From the NCBI GenBank assembly GCA_025786725.1, contig JAHLTZ010000097.1, positions 1 to 28,760 on the forward strand: a stretch of DNA of 28,760 bases. The letters run 5' to 3'. The DNA is from Syncephalis fuscata (lineage: Eukaryota; Zoopagomycota; Zoopagomycetes; Zoopagales; Piptocephalidaceae). The notes under the pieces are model-generated. The model searched no databases, was not told the DNA's origin, and saw nothing but the letters and a program-made list of their open reading frames with translations. Shown here one piece after another: positions 8,590 through 18,672 of the stretch (its first letter is position 1; each line of letters opens with the position of its first letter). A program made the translations under genes and the position numbers.

Positions 8590-9150
8590 ACGAAGTCTGT
8601 TGAAGAATAATGGAACGATAGTCATCAAGCTAAATTTGAAGATTTGAAAAAGGCCCTTGCAGCTATCCTAGTGTTAGTAAATCTTAGCTTCAACGACACG
8701 TTTATCCTAGAAACCGACTCAGCCTATAGTGGTATGTGTGCAGTCTTGGCTTAAGTCAATGACGTTGGAGAAATACGTCCTGTCTGATTCGCCAGCCGAA
8801 GTCTGTCGCAACTTGAAAAGAACCTCAGCGCAACGGAACTAGAAGCCGCAGCAGTTATTTGGGCTTTGGACACGTTCCGACACTACATCCTACATACTAA
8901 AGTCATTATACGAACGAACCACCAAGCACTACCATACATCACGCGCAATAAAACGTTAAACCGGAAGTTAGCCCAATAGGCCCTACAACTATCCGAATAC
9001 AACTATGAACTGAAATATAAAAAGGTTCCAGCAATGTTGTGGCAGATGCATTATCACGACCACCTCTCGTGGCAAGTGGAATACGGAAAGGATATGTGGC
9101 CATGGGCGGTAACGATGAGGAAAGTAAAGTGGAGAATGAGAGAAAAATAG
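8590..9150 (+). pseudogene. RNase H fragment of a second gypsy family
   Basis: Reads WNDSHQAKFEDLKKALA, then FILETDSAYSGMCAVLA, FASRSLSQLEKNLSATELEA, and VIWALDTFRHYILHTK. After a one-base frameshift near 9030 it closes with NVVADALSRPP. It is clearly a Ty3/gypsy RNase H but of a family different from the loop element. In-frame stops are TAA 8751-8753 (Gln expected), TGA 8784-8786 and TAG 8977-8979 (Trp expected). Gag, protease and RT are missing: an LTR end sits directly before it. The dUTPase frame follows within about 50 bp. Confidence 0.88.
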
Positions 9151-9191
9151 TTAGTTAGTTTATTAAGTACTAAAGCTGATATTTCTAATAA

Positions 9192-9392
9192 GCAACTAAG
9201 AGAGCTGCAGGTTATGACTTATATGCCGCAGAAACGGTTGAGCTGCCCCCGCGTAAACGACGAGAAGTCAATACGGATATTGCGATGGAAATACCAAAAG
9301 GGATTTATAAACGTATTGCGTCAAGAAGTGGGCTGGCAGCAAAACACAGGATCAATGTACTAGCTGGTGTTATCGACACGGATTATCGCGAC
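9192..9392 (+). pseudogene. Retrotransposon dUTPase fragment
   Basis: An open frame of about 67 codons shows trimeric dUTPase features in order: motif 1 AGYDLYAAE, the beta-strand DIAMEIPKGIYKRIA, the phosphate-binding RSGLA, and AGVIDTDYR. In AGVIDTDYR, the family's uracil-binding and catalytic Asp/Tyr region is recognisable. dUTPase hydrolyses dUTP to dUMP and keeps uracil out of new DNA. The frame is cut after DYR by an LTR end at 9393, so the last motifs, including the C-terminal Gly-rich arm, are lost. The upstream ISNKQLR segment is in another frame. The position right behind RNase H suggests it was a domain of the pol polyprotein. Confidence 0.88.
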
Positions 9393-9462
9393 TGTAACAA
9401 CCGTAAACGCAATATTGTGAATAAAAATAGAGCATGTTTTTTATTACGTGTGTGTTGTTACG
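9393..9462 (-). mobile_element. LTR 3'-end fragment (family-2-like), inverted
   Basis: Starts TGTAACAACCGTAAACGC, matching the reverse complement of the end of the LTR at 8157-8589. Similarity fades near 9462. It truncates the dUTPase frame and faces the LTR at 8157-8589, so the RNase H-dUTPase piece is enclosed by LTRs in convergent orientation. Confidence 0.65.
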
Positions 9463-10250
9463 GACACTAAATATAATATTTTATTTTAAAAAAACTGGTG
9501 TTAATTGCCATATTTTATTATAATAAAAAGTATTACAGAACGAGAAAATAAAATATGGTTTTAGTAATTAGACCAGGTTGTGAAGTGTGGGCACTTTTTT
9601 GTGTGAGCTTGTGGTGTGTGTGTGTGTATGTAAAGACACTTTGGATTGATTAGAATTATTCATAGATGGTGTTAATGGCCCAATCAGAATATTATTAAAT
9701 ATTACTTTGTTGCACCCATTTACCCCTCCACCTCTTTCGTAGCTAATAAATATAATAATCTAATCACATGATTTTATATACCTCATTACCATATACGGTA
9801 ATTACAATTAATATGACATATAATCACGTGACTTAATCAGGCACAATATTTGTGTAGCTTTCGCTTAGCACGCGGCCAGTACCCCAATTAACATACTGGG
9901 TAAATAAGACAGGACTCTTTTAAAGGCCCTGTCAATTTTATTTAATATTTAGCACATTAAATGGGTGCTAATTCACTTAAAGTAAATTAATACCCATATA
10001 CAATACCAAAAGGAAGAAACGGACAGATTCTTCCTTTACAAATATCTTTAAATTTAACTCATTTTTGGTATAAAAAAGCACTTTTTTTTATTATCTTAAA
10101 TAAGCGATATCAGTTACTTCATTTCATTTCTTTAGTTTCATTACAAGTATTATCTAGTTTACTATTATATAAACTAATGTAATCGTTAATTACTCAATAA
10201 TTATTAAGTAGCTTACAATATCATAAACAATCAAGTAAGCGACTGGTAAC
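9463..10250. other. 790-bp block interrupting LTR pieces (right copy)
   Basis: Inverted copy of 1241-2031. No gene is seen. It has a GT run (9614-9627), a stem-loop from GACAGG to CCTGTC near 9908-9934, and a 9-bp stem AAGGAAGAA/TTCTTCCTT near 10011-10036. Its origin is unknown. Confidence 0.5.
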
Positions 10251-10529
10251 AGTGTATTGTAAACATTTATAGTGGTGATATTTGTTAGTAAATGTATTGT
10301 GCTAACACATTAAATGCGTAGGTTCCATATCAGGAAATAGTTAAGGGATCGTCAGAAATCGTCAGGGATCGTCAGAAATCGTCAGGGATCGTCAGAAATC
10401 GTCAGGGATCGTCAGCTACATACCACTATTCTTTATATAAGTGCAATGAAGGTGGTGTAACTAATATTGTCGTACTTCTAACACTTGGTTTGTCGTAACA
10501 AAAAAGTTGTTACCACTTTACTTGTTACA
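10251..10529 (-). mobile_element. Partial LTR (family 1), minus orientation
   Basis: Mirror of 982-1240. It ends in CTTGTTACA at 10529 and contains the seven-unit 10-bp repeat. Its 3' end is replaced by the block at 9463-10250. Confidence 0.75.
10345..10414 (-). repeat. 10-bp tandem repeat in LTR (7 units)
   Basis: Seven alternating GGGATCGTCA and GAAATCGTCA units. This is two more than the mirror copy at 1097-1146, and it accounts for most of the 17-bp length difference between the arms. Confidence 0.95.
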
Positions 10530-11510
10530 CTTCTTATCTATCAATTTTATAAATGTTGGCCATTTGACTCGTAATTCATCGTAAAAATCATACCAATTAT
10601 ATACTATATTAAATAAACATTTATTTTTTCAATTAATTCCTTTTTTTACCACTTTTTGGCTTTTTAAAATATATACATATAAACTAGTATAATCTTTAAT
10701 TTAATTCTTGTTAATATTTATAAATTTTATAAATTTTATTTTTTTTCCTGTTTTTACTTCTATTCGATGCGCGCCATCGTATTATGTTAGAAATGAATTT
10801 AAAATCCGCTTATTCCGGCTTAATTGGCATCAAAACGCTAATTTATCGCAAATAATCGGCTATTTTCACTATAATTTCAATTAAATATGCCTATAATCCT
10901 AGATAATTACATCCAAGACAACTTATTCAATATAGTTGCTCTGGTTACTTCTACTTTTTCCTTTTAATTTGCTATGACCATTGTCATATAGTATTTATAA
11001 TAACTATGGCTGTAATGTAGATTATTCATTTTATTATATATAACCGTTATAAAAATGTAATATTTTTATTCGTGATACCATAACATGTTGATAAAACGTG
11101 ATTTTGCAACTCCAAACGTGGAATTATTGTTTCAATGTATGACAGTATGCAGCAATACTAAACGAGTGCTTTAATGTAACTAGTTAGTAAGCAGCAGTGA
11201 AATGTACGTTAAAAGGTAGTAATCATTTAAGTAATAAAACTTTTTAACTTGTTTACAACTTTATGTAGGATCAAGCAAATTGTATGAAATTTGCACGAGT
11301 ATGCGTATAACATATAGATAGCTATTTGCAAAGTATACGGTGATTGTACTGTGTGATGCTGTATTTATCATGACTAAACGTGTAAAAATAGCAGTTTTTT
11401 ACCAATCATGGCTTATATAACTAAAAGATAGCAAAATAATTGCTAAATTCGAGCCCTTCATGCTTAGCTGTAATAAATGGTATAAAATCTAGAACAATGA
11501 TTTTTGCAAA
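10530..11510. other. Outer flank of right arm, no gene seen
   Basis: Inverted copy of 1-981. AT-rich, without a recognisable gene or transposon feature. Confidence 0.7.
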
Positions 11511-12217
11511 AAATATTAGTCAAAAATGTATTTTTGTGTAACTTTTTTGCAAAAGAGTATGTAAATTTGAAGATTTTAGAAATACTAATATTAAAACAAA
11601 TATACATTCATTCAAATACAAAAAGGCTTTATAATGCTAAACAAGCATAATAACAGGTTGACATACAGAAGTTCTAATTTACAGTGGCAATTTATGCCAT
11701 TCATATACACATATAGCGTAAAAACAATGTGGCATGTCATGTACTGAATTCTACGTCAATTTATAGCCATTAAGTTGTAAATATGGATGGTAGATAACAG
11801 TGTACGCGATTTCAATACAAACGATATAGATTGATGAAAAATTGCAATAATTACATATAATTTTGGATATATACTACGTGATCTATAACGTTTGAATATT
11901 GGCTATATTACCACTGATTATTTAGTTGAATCCATCATATATTACATACTTTTCATTCATATATGTATTTTTCATAAGCCAAACACTGACGTAATAATTG
12001 TGACTTACAGAAAGAACTGTTATAAGCATTAAAAGACCATTTTTAATTAGTGTAAATATTTGTATTTCAGTGCAGTGTGCAGCCATTTGTCTTAGACTTA
12101 AGTAATAAGATAATAACGCTGTTTTGATTTATGTTAATTCGTGTAAACTTAAATAAAGATTATTAGTCAAATAAAATAATAGTAATAATAACAATTTAGA
12201 CTACATGGCCAGCATTC
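11511..12217. other. Intergenic, 3' side of the minus-strand gene
   Basis: AT-rich DNA between the visible palindrome edge and the stop codon of the gene at 12218-14040. It must contain that gene's 3' UTR and polyadenylation site, but I cannot place the site. No other feature is seen. Confidence 0.6.
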
Positions 12218-14040
12218 CTAATGTACTTTCAATTGCGGCGTAGCCGAAAGACTGCGCTTGTGTAGTACGCCAATAGGTGTTGAATCCTGGTCATTTGCAG
12301 GATATCGTCGCTGCGCTTGTTCCTGCTGTTTTAGCTTTTTACTAAGCAGTGCCAAGTCGAAATTGTTAGGCAGCGAAGGTTCATCTTCAGCCAATTTCGG
12401 TGTCTTTCTCTGACTTGAGCTCGACCGTCTCGACTGATTATCATGGGATGATGCAGTTCGACGATGTGTGCTACCGCCTGCTGGCTTCGCGCCAACCTTG
12501 CTTGACGATTTGGAGCGACGCATTGGTGAATCAACTGGTATCGACTTGCCAGTAACTGTAGAGGAACGACTAACAACTGCATGCTTGTCACTATGCAATC
12601 TATGCGTACTTGGTTGTCGTGAAACCGATTTTCCCGCATCACTATGTTCATTCGCTGTTTGTCCCAATGACGTTTGGCTTTTGTGCGCTGCACTATGGCC
12701 AAATGTATTGGCGCGACGTGCCGTTCCTGAGCGATGTACCGATGATTTGCGCGAAGCAGCACGCGACGCCGATCTAGACACCGGCTGTGACGAGCCTGTT
12801 GATGTTTGGTTATCACGTGTTGCGGACGGCTCTACGCCCAAATCAACAACTACCGATGTCATCATAGCCGTTGGATTTGCATTGCGAGTACTTGTTTTCA
12901 ACGGCATTATTTCCGCTATATCTTTGACAACTACCGCTTCTACAGGCGACATTGTCGCTGCTCTGTTCATATTAATTTCTTTTTCATTGAAATCCTGAAC
13001 ATTAGTGTAGCCGTCGTCGCGACCTTTACGCTGGCGCCCATTGCTACTATTGCCTAATGAGGCTGCAGCACCACCCATAGCATTCCAAAGACGGCTTTGG
13101 CGTATATTATTTCTTAGGCCGCCACTATTGCTTGTTCCATTTGGTCCTGATCCTGCGCCATATGCTGCGCCTGGATCGCCGTCTTTATCATTGCCACGCG
13201 ATTCCATCGGTATCGTGTTGGTATAATGCGTGGCCGGATTAGGCGTTCGTACAATGGTACCATTGGATTTGCCAGGAAATACTCGGCGAATGATGGCATA
13301 GGCAACACCGATAGCAATAATGCCGAATGCCACGCCAATGCCAATAGCTACTGGCTTAGTAACATTGCCAAATGGACCAAGATAAACTGTCTCATCGCCG
13401 CTTGAAGAAGGCTTGCTTTCCGACGAGTCCGTCATAACATCGGGACATTGAATGTTTTGCTCACATCGATCTTTAAAAATCGACAGCTCCACTGGTGGAG
13501 TGCCGCTAACGTTTGATGGCTGTTGTACTACTATTTGCGCCTCAAATTTGTTTGGATTATTGCCGGTGCAGTCATAACTGGTGGGTACAGTGCCGTTTGT
13601 ACAGGTTGCGCCACCCGTGGCTGACCCGACAAAACGATACGTAGCTGGAAATGAGATAAGTGCCCGATAAATGTTATTGTTATCTTTAATGTCGGAGTGC
13701 ACACCAAAAACTGTGATATTGTAAGTGTGTGTGCTGATTTCTGTCGTGCTTGTAGTAAAACAGCATGCTAATTACATATCACTGGTTAGTTTCCGGTTCT
13801 GTATATTGCCATTAAACCAATTTAATTCAATTGCCGTGTGTTCAATTTGCTACTTTATTATTACACAAGATATAGCATATTTATTATCTTCCATGCTGTC
13901 TCAGCCGTCGTTGCATTACTCTCCTACCCCCTTGATACTATCAATATACACGTATTCTTACCTCCAGCCAGTACTTGAGTGATGCCGGTGCAAAGCAGCA
14001 CCAATACTGCTGCGTAACGCTGTATCAAGCAACGACTCAT
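12218..14040 (-). CDS. Type I membrane protein with basic Ser/Arg-rich tail (spliced)
   Basis: Unrecognised family. Exon 1 (14040-13962) starts at ATG and encodes a signal peptide (MSRCLIQRYAAVLVLLCTGI and so on). The intron is 13961-13741 (221 nt, GTAAGA...CGACAG). Exon 2 (13740-12218) continues in frame to TAG, for about 533 aa. The ectodomain (about 27-156) has four Cys and sequons NIT, NGT, NVS and NVT. The membrane segment (about 157-177) is AIGIGVAFGIIAIGVAYAII, followed by RR. The cytoplasmic tail (about 178-533) is Gly/Asn-rich, then Ser/Arg-rich with repeated basophilic-kinase-type sites (RRSKS, RRTAS, RRSSS, KRSLS), and ends with a charged helix (LSKKLKQQEQAQRR). This suggests a surface receptor or wall sensor, but no catalytic domain is seen. 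The exon 2 frame alone lacks a usable ATG at its start, so the spliced model is preferred. Confidence 0.8.
13741..13961 (-). other. Intron of the minus-strand gene
   Basis: A GTAAGA donor at 13961 follows codon phase 1 after the signal-peptide exon. The acceptor CGACAG ends at 13741 after a pyrimidine-containing stretch. Splicing joins the frames exactly (G plus AA gives Glu). Other AG choices nearby break the frame or add stops. Confidence 0.7.
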
Positions 14041-17000
14041 ACCAGTGACAATATTCTAAAAGGCGGCCACAAGGTTGAAAAAGGTTTGTGCAATTGTTTT
14101 AAGAGCAGAGATGTGGAAGTGCGTGAATGTATGTGAACAATATGCAGCGTGCAATAGTGCTAGTTAAAAGAAAGAGAACAAAAGCTAGACACTCAGATAA
14201 GTAGTAGCCAGCTGGTTAGTGAAGACAGAAGAAAATGGACAAGGATTGGAGGTCAAGGTGCCCAAAATAGGCATAGTGGTGTGGGTGTTACACGATAGCA
14301 ATAAAATAAAACACTGTACTTTGGCCTTGGTGTTTTTCATGCTGCTGTGGCACTAGTCTGTAGCCACACAATGCCACTGTACGCAATTCACCTTGAATAA
14401 GTAGAATCGCCTGTTCTAACGTTGGTATAATGGCCTGCCTATTGCCAGTATAATGGTATCCATCGTTCATGCTTGGCGGATTATCATGCCGGATCGGAGT
14501 CGAATTTGTCGATACTGAGTTTGGTGCCTGATCCAAAGGCACTTACACGTCTTTGCTTTGCCCCTTTCGCTCTTTCGATAAGCACAGCGGAACAGTTTCG
14601 GTTGAAGCATGGGCAAATCGCATGGCTTGACCAGGACTCAACTATTAGGCGACGTATCAAACGCTGCCTATTTTATTCCCTATATTTAGCGACATGCATA
14701 AACATAAGGACTATTTAGTCTAGGCTTTTTTTTGGTTTATTACATCTATCGCCAGCTACCCAATGACCAGGCGACTATATTTATATTCAGTTAATGCTAA
14801 TTTTATCCAAAACAAACTGGCTTATTCTTTCCATAAGTACTATTAACTTGGTCGAATAAACCGTTGTCATACTCTGAATATTCACCAATAATTGAGCAAT
14901 AAACTGCTGGCCATGTTTATCCGCGTTGTTGTTGTATATTTTGTGAGAAATGCTTTAATACATTTTCTACTAATATACTAAATCTAATCTATTTGATCGT
15001 AAAACACCCCTTATTTGATAATGATAAAATTAATTGATTCAGCCGATACAGGATCCTTTAATTACCCCGTTACAATAACACCTATTTGTATTGAAATACG
15101 ATTATGCTTTATTTATCACTACTGGTTTTCATACCCATCTATCGCTAGCTATGCGTATGTGTATGTATAATAGATTATGACCACCGAAATACCCATCTAC
15201 TTGCTGTGCCTATCTCGCATTGCAAAATAATAAATACAGATTCAAAATAGTATAATTTGTGTGTAAATAAAGCTTGCTCTGCCATATTTAAATGTACTCA
15301 GCCATTGGCATAGTCTTTACTTTCACACGTAATGCCACAATGGTGCCATTCTATAATAGTTCAGTCGCCGTATTGGTATTTCAATGCCATCCACTTGATA
15401 GCAGCCAAAATGCCGCTATTCTCATACTATACAAAAATACATACCGCTTGAAACTGCGACGGAAAACGCCTTCATGTCGGAGTCCCAATAGTAACGATCC
15501 GCTTTGCTTTCAGCCTTTACAGGATTGCCACTATGGCACGCTGTTGTGCTGGTGAGTTACTCCAGTCAATGCTTACCAGTATTAACAGGAATTGTACCCA
15601 CCATTATGCCAAACCATAAGATTGTGTAGATTCTGTCAGGGCGTTAAACCAGTATTGCCCGTAAATGGCAATAGCATGCTTATTATTCAAGCACTAATAA
15701 AAATGACCGCTATTGACATCATACTATTGTTTGAAGGCAATTGCTCAATTATTAGTGTCGTAGTCAGCGTGTTGCGCCATATGTCTATGCCATGAATGGA
15801 GGCGCAACGCTTCGATATCGTGGGCGTGGTGGTGCTGCCGCCAATAGATCATTAGCTGCTGTAATAATGATAGTAGCACGTACTGCAACCGTTATGGCTG
15901 ACAAATATGAAAAATCGCCAAACAAATTCAGGGGCAATCCCTCACAGCTACTTTCTTATTAGCGACAACTGCAATAAAGAGCAAGTAAGCAGGCTAAAGA
16001 AAGCTATGCGCCGTATTTACACCCGCACTACCCGTTAGCCATCCACAGAGTCAAATGGCCGGCTTGCTTGGGCGACAAAACAGGTTTGCCGAATATGGTA
16101 GCGTGGTATGACGAAGCCTGCTCATTGGTGGGTGGATCATTTCGCCTATGTTGCGGCCATACATCAGGGCAACGTGCCGTTGTCATTGCCCAGGCAAAGG
16201 AATGGAAGGCAGAGCCGCTTAGAGAGCATCTGCACGCGTCTGCAGATTATTGTCACCACTGACCGGTTGTCATCCTGTCGCCTCTGCACCTCCCATTCAT
16301 TGTCTGTCTTCGACTATCCAGACGTATTTTGTCGCTGCCCTCTTGTGGCGCTTCTCGCAACCTCGCCTTTTCCTTATTGTGCGCTGCCGCTTGTTGTTTC
16401 TTCTATATCGTTTAATACTCCTACTATTGTTACAACTACTATTTCTACTATTACTACTATTACTACTATTACTCCTCCTCCTACTACTGTCCACTACTAT
16501 ACTGTGTCCTGGTGGTAGATATTTTGTACGGACACCTCCACACTCCTTACTTTCGTGTATACAAACCAAAAGCGGCTTGCTGGCCACTGGTTAATATTGC
16601 CGCCTGCGTTGCGCCTTTTTATGCGTGCTTCCTTACAGTAATTACCGTTTTGCCTGGCGCTACTTCATCTTGCGCGCTACGTGTTCTATAAAGTTTTGTC
16701 CGACTGTCTAATATTAGGTAAGTTTAGAGCGGTGTGGCTGTGTGTGGGCGGGTATATAGGTGTGTGTGGCTGCGTACGTTATCCACATCGCCGTCAATGT
16801 TTGTTTATGTATTGCCGATGCTCTTACGTGTGTACATTACTGCTTGCTTGGCCGATGCGTCTTACTGGCTATCGATGGCGGCGATAGAATGATTCGGCAT
16901 CTATTCCACTCTTACATTGTTTCATCCTTTTGCGGATTGTGATGTACGGTGAAAGGGACCGTTATGCCTTATCCGCTACAATAATGGCCTCTCTCTATGT

Positions 17001-18672
17001 TTATCGACGCACTCGGTATCTGCGCATCTCTTTCATTTATTATCTGCTTGAATTTTGCCACAACTCGTTTATCTTCCGTCTTTCTATTAACTAACTACAG
17101 TAACTATTGTCGGCATTGATCAATCCGACATCGCTGGTCGACTACACATCATAGTTTTATACTAATACCTATCGCGTATTGTCGCCTATATATTCTCTTT
17201 AAACTAATACTAGCTACCTACAAGTTTTTGGTAAGTAGCTTAGTAAGAGCGATGCTATTTGTCCTGTTGCACAAATTACATCTGCTTTGCAATTTAATGT
17301 AATAACAATACACTATTTTAAATGGCGTTTATAATATCTTCACTTTATTGCTTGGCTTTTTGGCCATTTTGTATATTCAAAAGATGGCTGAGGAGCAATA
17401 TTTTATTATTACTGAGATCTAAATACGGAGTTTAAAGGCGGTCTTTTTTGCTATTCATAGCATCTTCATTTTTTTCACTTTCTGCAATACAAAACAGCTA
17501 CTATCGCTGCTATCACTATTTCGGCTCGTTATCTATCCATTTTATGACGCACTGACACATCCTCACTCAATTATTCTCGTTACATGTCGTAATACACTTT
17601 GAGTCTTCTGTGCTCCTGCGTTTCTACGACACCATAAAACGAGGTTCGCCTTTTCTCGATAATACTATTATGGTACGTTGTTAGACGATATTTCCATCTT
17701 ACGGTGCGATCCAATGCACCCGCCAAGTAGATATATGGCACAGCGCTGCTATGCAACTCCAGATGGCACTGCTAGTGGTAGCAGTAGTCTACTGTGGGAG
17801 AGTAGCCGCGTAGTGTAGGATTGTCGAGCATGGCATAGACAAGGAGATGCACATAATGCTGTAGCCGCTTGTGAACAAGCGATAACGACAGCGCCAATGG
17901 CACTCCTTTTCTCGCATCCTACTGGCGCAAGCTAGATACACGTTTCTATTTTGTGTTCTCCATTCTACTGGTATCTATTATTATGCTGGTTTGGTTTTTT
18001 ATGTCGACACGACAAACAGATTGGAAAGTGTAGACAGCCACCTCATTTGCACATGGCTTCTATGGCAATTTTGCATGATCTCTCTTTTTGGAACAACAGT
18101 ATCCAATTAAAGCAACTGTAGTGCTCCGTTTTCCTTTTTTGGTAATCTCGCATTTTCTCTATGGATGTGTCGGCATAAGTGGAAAAATAGTCCATTCTAC
18201 ACACACACACACATAATTCCTATGACAATTGCGCTATCATTCTACGGCTACTCCAGACCGTGGCCTTAGGAACCTACAATCTTACACGTGCTTCAGTAGC
18301 CTCTCTTATTCACCTTGAAAACTTTTGCTATAATTATTTCTATTTGTCCTCATCATCTACTTACACCTACTTGCTTGGTCATTCTTATCCACTCGGCCGC
18401 TACTTTTTTTTACGTAGACAAGCCGCCACCCATCAATTAACATCTTGCGTGCCGGCAGCTTATTATTATTACGGCCGTATACTTTTGTGACGGCCACACC
18501 GCCTCCTTTTCCTTGCACCTATCTATTCGCTTATTCTAATTAGTGTGCAATAGTTCCACACGCGCGTAGACCGCCGAGTCTTAGACTACACTCTGCTAGC
18601 GGCTTGACTTGCTCTATATTGGATCTAAATACTTACCTATTATTATATTATAATTGCTAGTTTCAACTCGCT
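14041..18672. promoter_or_regulatory. Divergent 4.6-kb intergenic/promoter region
   Basis: Lies between the start codons of two divergent genes. Sequence next to each ATG is pyrimidine-rich on that gene's own coding strand (purine-rich on plus near 14050-14290, pyrimidine-rich on plus before 18673), as fungal promoters and 5' UTRs often are. In the middle are GC-richer patches with short open frames on both strands. None gives a recognisable protein. The strongest, on minus, pairs an exon-like stretch 14667-14547 with one at 14434-14288. A CA microsatellite sits near 18201-18212. Confidence 0.45.
16421..16500. repeat. Imperfect ACT/ATT trinucleotide repeat
   Basis: Stretch of TACTAT and TACTCC-type triplets. 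It generates spurious long Leu-, Thr- or Ser/Asn-rich open frames on either strand and is best read as a microsatellite. Confidence 0.85.

Larger units (their letters stand above)
7860..11510. repeat. Right arm of giant inverted repeat
   Basis: This is the reverse complement of 1-3636. It starts at the 5' edge of the LTR that follows the gag-pol loop and runs at least to 11510. Its true outer end cannot be set, because the partner of 11511 would lie before base 1. The 4.2-kb loop between the arms shows no inverted partner, so this is an interrupted palindrome and not a perfect hairpin. Confidence 0.97.

Noticed and set aside
9285-9470. A 61-aa complete small protein starting MEIPKG (also mirrored at 2024-2209)
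   Set aside because: Its first 36 residues are the middle of a dUTPase whose frame starts upstream at 9192. The remaining residues are read-through into an LTR end.
12331-13344. Several ORFs antisense to or in other frames of the 12218-14040 gene
   Set aside because: They are shadows of a Ser/Arg-rich coding sequence. The main frame has the signal peptide, membrane helix and consistent splicing.
16250-16594. Leu-rich ORF on plus and Ser/Asn/Arg-rich ORF on minus
   Set aside because: Both are produced by the ACT/ATT trinucleotide repeat. They have no family signal and overlap each other.
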